A stretch of 64,000 nt of DNA from positions 62,001 to 126,000 of the forward strand of contig WION01000087.1 in assembly GCA_015039365.1 (NCBI GenBank). The letters run 5' to 3'. This DNA is from Amanita rubescens (lineage: Eukaryota; Basidiomycota; Agaricomycetes; Agaricales; Amanitaceae). Positions 57,877 to 64,000 of this stretch are shown here, in pieces. Position 1 is the stretch's first letter. Each line of letters starts with the position of its first letter. Both the position numbers and the translations under genes were made by a program. The notes under the pieces are model-generated. The model was not told the DNA's origin and did no database searches. It saw only the letters and a list, made by a program, of their open reading frames with translations.

Positions 57877-59457
57877 ATGTCTGTTACGAGCGTCCTGCCC
57901 CAGTCCGCGGAAACTGCCACCGCAGTTTTTGACCTTCAAGCTTCAAGGCTTCAGCGAACCCAAATCCCTGATAATCAGACGTCTGTCTCAACACACATGC
58001 AATTCGTACAATGCGAGTTTAATGCCGTCGCGGGAAACTACAATCGGTACACAAATCAGCTACCCGATGACGGTAAGTATAGACTTTTGTCACGTTCCGG
58101 CTTCTTACCCACGTCTCGATGCCGAACAGTCCTGAAAGATCTTTGCGACAAAGACTCTGAGGATCGCGCAGAATTTGGAAGAGTGAAGGATGACACAGTT
58201 GCGTATCCGGACGCCGGACAGTGGATTCTCCAACGCCAAGAGTATAAAATGTGGAAGCAGGGTCAATTGCGAATGCTTTGGTTAAAGGGTATACGTGGGT
58301 GTCAGGTCCTTGTACATTCCACAATTGCTTAATCGTAGCTGAACAGCCGGTGCAGGAAAAACAGTCCTCACGTAAGGCATAACTACTTGACTCATCATGG
58401 TCATACGATCCATCCTTCACACAGCTCTGTTGTTATCGAGGATGTTAAGGGAGCTCTGGGATGTCAATATATCTACGGTTATTGTGACCAGTTAAACGGC
58501 AAAAAACGTAAATCAACAAATCTCCTTTGCAGTCTGCTCGGACAGCTCTTGAAACGAGATCCAGAGGCCTTAAGCATACTGCACAATCAGTGCGAGATAA
58601 AGTCCCTGTTCCAGATTGGTGACCTTACGAACCTCATCATGCAGTTATCACGGGCGACTGAGAAGACTTTTGTGGTAATTGATGGGTTAGATAAATGCGA
58701 TTCTCTCGACATATTGCTGCCCCATCTCTTGGAACTGGCAAAGGAGCTATATGTCTTCGTCAGCAGTCGGGATCATCCCGACATTCGACATCATTTCCAA
58801 GATCAGACCCATTACATGATCAGCGCGGATGATATCAGGCACGACGTGCAGCAATTTGTGAAGATGGAGGTCGAAAAGATCAGCAGAATCAAACCAGATG
58901 TTGTTGATTTTATTGTCGATAGCTTGACATCGGGGGCTGAAGGAACGTAAGTAAGAGTGCGACTGTACTGCCTACTACCGCTTAAATCATTCAGTTTTCT
59001 TTGGCCGCTTTACCATATTGAAGAACTCAAAAACAATTCGCTTACAGCCGCTGAGATTAAAAGGTCACCGGAAGGGTTGCCACAAAGCTTCGAAAATATG
59101 GTTAAAAGGGAATTTGAAGCGATTCATGATCGTTTTCATCTCGTTCTCAAACTAGTCCTATGCGCGAAGAGGCCTCTTACCATCCTCGAGTTGGCTGAAG
59201 GCGTTGCGACCGATAAGATGGAACGCGTATGGAACGCGTCAAACGTAGTCGAGAATCCCATGCTGCTCGTCGACCGCTGCGCAAATCCCCTTGTTTGTTT
59301 TCCTCACCCAGAGCGAGATATGTTGCAAATCGTTGCTCCCTTCCACGAGTCCGTTAAAAAATCCCTGCTGGCGGGCCGTGATGAACCTAAGAGAAGCAAA
59401 ACATTTTATCGGCCAGATGTGCATATCCAGCTCGCCAGGCTATGCCTTACAACATAA
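57877..59457 (+). CDS. NACHT-domain protein, truncated before its repeat region
   Basis: An N-terminal helical segment (from ATG 57877) and an exon with LKDLCDKDSEDRAEF (58131 onward) lead to a 25-nt exon carrying Walker A AGAGKT (about 58348-58373). Then come KTFVVIDGLDKCDS (Walker B, about 58670), SSRDHPDIRHHF and RPLTILELAEGVA. This order is that of NACHT-ankyrin type proteins, yet the frame ends at TAA 59457 just after the region where ankyrin repeats normally begin. Splice joins, for example donor GTAAGG and acceptor TTCACACAG, keep frame. It may be a repeat-less protein or a 3'-truncated pseudogene. Confidence 0.6.
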
Positions 59458-59724
59458 TCACAACATCGACTCCACACGCACCAGTCATTGCACATATATT
59501 ACAAAGTGTACACTACAGCAACCAGCGCCTCGGGGCCTAAACGAGTATTTTTTAAAAGAAGAAAGAAAAAGGGAATCACCGTCTTTGGAAAGACCCAGAT
59601 TCCACACTCTTTAACAGCAGAGTAGGCCAACAATTGTCGGCGGTTCATTACTACGCAAACATAGGAAAGGGCTCCACTATCATTTGATCAGCGGTAATCA
59701 CGAAAATCAACAAGCAAAGACAGA
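59458..59724. other. short convergent intergenic region
   Basis: No feature is seen between the 3' ends of two convergent genes. Confidence 0.4.
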
Positions 59725-62700
59725 CTAACCATCGCAGTCCTCCACCGGATGGAATTTTTCCTTGCGTATGTCGAGATTACCCATCGAACGCCCCTGGGGA
59801 ACCGAGGTGCCCCCTGCTCGAATCCACCCCCCTATGTCCTCTGCCCGTAATATTGCCCCAATGGAAGGTGCAAAAGTCCGCCTCTCAGAGGTTTCATCCA
59901 GCACCAAAGCAGCCTTCACCCGTGACTCGCTTCCGATGACGACCATGGATGCCCCGTTGGGATCATCGGATAGTGGGACAAAATACACGTCCCGGCGCGC
60001 GGCGCTATCGGGTAGGAGCATTTTATTCATTGGCACCAAGACATTTTGCTCTGATAGACAACCGTCGCCGGTGCACTTGCTGAAGAGCTGGATCCGGAAG
60101 ACTTCGAGGCTGGTTTCTCGCCCCGATAGGAAGAGGTGACGCGGTGTCCAGGTGAATATGAACGGGAGTTGCGAAAGGCTCAGACCTTCATGCTTTCCCA
60201 GGTCGGCCCTCGCGCAATGTATGAGAACCGGTGGGCTACGCGTGGGTTTTCTGGTCGAAAGGCGGTATATGAACACAAGCATATAGAGATGGAGTGGATG
60301 GTGGATAAAACAGCGCTTATTCTTGCGGAGCTGATCACCTTCGACTACTGTAAGGCGGACTTCGACCGAAGCCACGTGAAGGAAGAGACCGCAAGGCGAG
60401 AACTGGGTCTTTACTGAAATCTGTCGGGCTAGGGCAAAATGAAATGTTAAATGATGGTTTTTGAGGAGCAGTCGTTTACTCACCGTGCGAAGCAGACGGA
60501 CGCAGTTGACGCGTAAAGTACGTCTTGGCGGTAACGTCTGCGAATAACAAATCGCCGCTGCCCAATGGCCAGACGACCAGCGACTCCTGGGGATGAACAG
60601 CCGGCGGAGAGTCATACAACATGAACCATAAGGGGCACGAATACTCAAACAACTTGGTTGGTGTTGAGTTGTCGTCGTATTGAAGAGCGGTAAGCAGGAC
60701 GGTGGGTTCGCGTGCGCTGGATGACCGCATATCATCGTAGGTTTGGCCTAGTGGACGGCCGTGGAACATGGCACCAAGTCGAGCGTCAATTTTTCTGCCC
60801 CATGATTCTTCCTCGGTGTCGCTATCTTGAGATCCGCCCAGACTCGGGAACGCAGATCGAGACAGCACGTCAGCTCCTACGAGATTGATCTGCCGCCGGA
60901 GGAACCAGAAATTGAACCCTCTTCTGTCTCGGCCTCTGACCCCGTATCTGAAGTCGACTGCTCGGAGACTTCTGATTCTGAAGAAGAGTTTGAGGAAAGA
61001 TAGCCCTCTTCGTCTGTTGATGCATCGCTCCATGACTCGTACGCCTCCATTTCGACGTCGGATGAATCAGACGATACTTCCGAGAGCCATTCATCGTCAC
61101 TTTCATCGGAGATGGTGCAAGGGTCATCCTTTGTATCGCTAGGGTTCTCCAACCGTTCGAGATGAGTGAAATCCTTGCCCAACCTTTCAAAAAGGCGATA
61201 AGGCTCCTGGAGTTGCGCGGCAAGGGTATGTGACCTGCTCCCAATAACAACCAGCGCTCCACGACCAGAAACCTCTTCAAAATATGCCGGGGCGTCTCCA
61301 CCAGAGGCTACTACACGGTACTCGTTGTCCTCGTCTTTCCTGAATAACTGTGCACCTAAGCGCAAAATCTGAGCATTGCCGCTTAGAGCCGTTGGGCTGG
61401 CCACTAAACGCTTCAGACCTTCAGGGGGAGGTTTGGCGTATAATAACCAATTCGTCGCCGCTTCAGTCGTCGTGATAATCTGTTTCTTCCCCAGACTCGG
61501 TGCGGAAACATGGTCGGACAACGTCCAATGCTCGCAAACGAATTGTAAAGAACCGTCTTCGCGTTTCCAATTCCTGGATTGAAGTTAGTGACAAATTCTC
61601 GGGGTTTTACGCTCACTTACTTGAGCCGAACTGCGACAATCTGCTCTTTGGATACACTAAGAGCTTCAAAGCGTTCTGAGCATGTTCTCTCGGAGAGCCT
61701 GAAGGATCTGTACCGGCTTTGGAAATCGGAGAAGAGGTGATCGGGCCCAAAGGTCGTCCACCAAATACGATCCGACTCTCCTCTGAGTGTGAGGTAGGAA
61801 CAGTATGAGTCGGAATCACGGCAGCCCCCACAGCTGAGGAGCTTCCGCCAGTCGTGGATTAGTTCCTGATAGTCTGATCGATACCTCGTGGTAATTAGAC
61901 GCTTGCTATCTGATAAACGGCGAGTCCGGGTAAGCAACTCCGGCATACCGCGCGGGAGGGCGCGAGGGAGGCTCCGTTGACCTTGAACGGCGTACACGTC
62001 GAACCAGCCCTGTACCCAGATGGACTGGATCTGCATGCAGGTCTGGAAGCTGTTGGACGACACAAAGGCCTCCACACGCCCGCGGATCTTGTCCTGCTCC
62101 TCCTCCTCGAGGTCATCTAAATGTCGTACCCAGTACTTGGCAGCATACTGGGAAAAAACCTGCTTGTAGACTGTCTCCCCAGTGCTGTCAACCCAGGTGT
62201 AGGTCCCATCCGGTTCACTCTGTTTCTGCAACACTTTGGTATAAGCTGGACGAGTCAGATATATGAGGCAGGCGTTGGCAAGAGCGAAGGGGCTGAAATG
62301 TAGCTGGTGGTCCTTCGAGTCCTTGGCCAGTGTCGCAGGGTTGTTCTTAAGGAACTCAAGGACGCTGAAATGGACGAGACGGCATGTGTCTGTTGGATTG
62401 GGATCCGAGGTGTTCCCATCAAGCTCGACAAGAGTAGTATACATTGCCAGAAAGGTTTTCAGTGGCAGGGTCCTGATCGAGTGAGCAGCATCCGATGCTG
62501 CCTTCTTTTTCTTTCTGTGACTGGCCAGTACAGCAGCAGCCTCTTGTAGTTCTTCGAGGCGCAGCTGACGGCGTGCAAAGGCTACAAGAGACATTACATT
62601 GCTGTGTGAATGTTAGCACGTTTCTTTACCAAGGTCATCGACCGCGTACATTGCAATTCTCTTATCCTCTCGATCCCAACGCCCGAAGCGGTCGAAGTAG

Positions 62701-64000
62701 CTCTTGTAGAGGTCGACCAACTCCTTTGGCGCATCGCTGAGAATGTGGAGTACGTCCTCCACCCTGTTTACCTCGTCGAAACGCTGAGTCATGAGCCGCG
62801 CCCACAAGAAGTTTCCCTGGGCATGTGACATCAAGTAGTTTTCTGCCCGCTGGAAATGCTTCCTATCCGTCTCGTCCAAGTCATCCTGCTGTGGACAGAA
62901 TCGCTGCTTGAGGTCGTGCAGTTTCGCCGTTAGAAACCGCACAACGTCAGCGTTAGTGTGGTTGACAAGCTCAAGAGTAAGGCCTAGATCAGGTTGAATA
63001 TGCTTCTCAAAGTACTCGACAACCTGAGCTTGTCGTCGCTTGGTCACCCAGAGGCCAACCTTTAAGCAAGTTTGAGCCTAGATACAGTTTCGCTAATCGT
63101 CAACAACGAACCTTCTCAGTCGCCTGTTCCTTGAGCAAGTTATTCAAGAACTCGAGCACGGAGGATATGCCGGCCGGTATTGCTTCGTCGAGCCCGTCAA
63201 TGAAGAAGTAGACTCCACCTTCAGAAAGCAACTTGGAGACGAGGTCATTGATGCGATCCTGGACATCCTCCGGTTTGCGGCTCCGGAGCATGCAATGAGC
63301 GAATTCCTGATCAAGGGGTAAATGGCGTGAAAAGTAGACATCAAAGAGCTGGAGCGCAAGTAGACGTAATATTTCAATGGGGTATTCGCATGGCTGAGAG
63401 AACTGGCAGAAATAGTACGCCACAGCTGCACCCTTGGACTCCAGGTCACGAATGGCGAACGAGGTGAGCATAGATTTTCCGCAGCCTAGGGGGCCGCTGA
63501 GACAGAAGAGACGGCGAGCCTCTGATCTAGGGCCACACCAGGTGGTATAACAGCTTTCTTGTATCAACCACTGGCAGGTTTCCGGCTGTAGGTATCGCAC
63601 ATTTTCATCATGACGGCGCGAGTTTGGGCGAGCGACAGTGTTATATGGGGGGGTGAGATGATCTCGGATCTGCTTGTAGAGGCCGACTATGTTTCACTCA
63701 GTGGTCAGAACAAATTTGAACAGGCAAGGAATGGTCCTCACAATAGTTGAAATCGCTCTGCTTCTGGTGCCACTCACTCTGAAGTTCACGCGCGGTGTGA
63801 GCTTCAGCGTATTCCTGTTTGTCCTTCTGACCTTGGCAAAGTAAAGCTTGCTTAGAGATACTTTCGGAAACGGATTGGATTTCAGAAATAATCGAGTTCA
63901 TCTTCTTCAGGGCAGACGTGGTCATAGCCCGGCCGAACGTGGCGAGACCTGCACACCGTCAATACTAAAGGCCATAAGCCAACTGAGTAAAGTACCTTTG
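59725..64000 (-). CDS. NACHT-domain protein with acidic linker and beta-rich C-terminal domain (5' end outside window)
   Basis: Exons: 63948-63742, 63686-63112, 63059-62650, 62601-61621, then about 61574-60964, then to about 60483, and about 60445-59725. The acceptor before 63948 shows that at least one upstream exon lies beyond the right edge. The NACHT has Walker A SGPLGCGKSML (about 63480) and Walker B VYFFIDGLDEA (about 63200). A winged-helix-like linker follows (RLVHFSVLEFL). After it comes a C-terminal half with a Ser/Glu/Asp-rich linker and repeated beta-like segments (VVIGSRSHTLAAQL, YSCPLWFMLYDSPPAV, VVWPLGSGDLLF). These suggest a diverged propeller. The acidic linker can be spliced in frame (GTTCAA donor) to DSDTEEESWGRK. 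It is an NLR-type sensor candidate. Confidence 0.7.

Noticed and set aside
60885..61142. Plus-strand frame rich in Arg/Leu opposite the acidic linker
   Set aside because: This is the complement of the Ser/Glu/Asp codon run of the minus-strand NACHT protein.

Overview
The window is nuclear DNA of a filamentous fungus, most likely an agaricomycete basidiomycete. Genes are broken by many 45-60 nt GT-AG introns with CTRAY-type branch sites. The gene families fit as well: DUF4430-type secreted proteins, a lin-diol-synthase (Ppo) oxygenase, NACHT-WD40 and NB-ARC-TPR NLR-like proteins, F-box/LRR paralogues, and HEATR5/Laa1.

Layout. At 0.1-0.4 kb lies a small secreted repeat protein (minus). At 1.4-2.3 kb is a decayed P-loop GTPase (minus), duplicated at 8.0-8.7 kb. 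At 2.46-7.48 kb is a plus-strand P-loop GTPase gene whose G domain is followed by about 50 introns separated by exons of a single codon, then normal C-terminal exons. At 7.5-10.3 kb are a copied fragment of the LAA1 5' end, a metallophosphatase pseudogene and a conserved hypothetical gene. At 11.05-18.29 kb is a complete 18-exon LAA1/HEATR5 homologue (minus). At 18.6-22.5 kb are a DUF4430 protein with a decayed sister, a DDI1 retropepsin fragment and a MYND-finger protein. At 23.0-27.5 kb is a NACHT-WD40 gene carrying two frameshifts. At 28.0-32.8 kb (minus) is a second P-loop GTPase gene with the same one-codon-exon architecture. At 33.35-37.8 kb (minus) is a Ppo-like heme dioxygenase/P450. 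At 38-40 kb are fragments. At 40.88-44.23 kb is an intact NB-ARC-TPR gene. From 44.3 to 52.4 kb lie rearranged copies of the Ppo and F-box genes, two apparently complete F-box genes, a BTB relic and a small secreted protein. At 52.4-57 kb there is almost no coding signal. At 57.0-59.5 kb are a GPN-loop GTPase pseudogene and a NACHT gene lacking repeats. From 59.7 kb to the right edge is a further NACHT protein (minus) whose 5' end lies outside the window.

The main discovery is the pair of microexon-array GTPase genes. In both, immediately after a conserved F-P-H segment, the coding sequence becomes a long series of introns separated by phase-0 exons of exactly 3 nt. The introns in the 3' part of each array are near-identical tandem copies (about 63 and 65 bp per unit), while the trapped codon varies (GAT, CAA, CGA, TTT, ATT, CTT in one; GGA, GAA, CGA, CTT, TTT, GTT in the other). 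No stop codon occurs among roughly 95 such triplets. The result would be a variable linker, one residue per repeat unit, joining a G domain to a C-terminal tail. These genes sit among NLR-type genes with similarly homogenised WD40 and TPR repeats, so the region resembles a fast-evolving innate-recognition cluster. That role is inference. The array genes and the TPR gene also lie in blocks almost free of CpG, unlike the CpG-rich housekeeping genes around them.

Splice models were built by eye from frame continuity and GT/GC-AG signals. The LAA1, MYND, DUF4430, F-box and NB-ARC models each sum to a whole number of codons.
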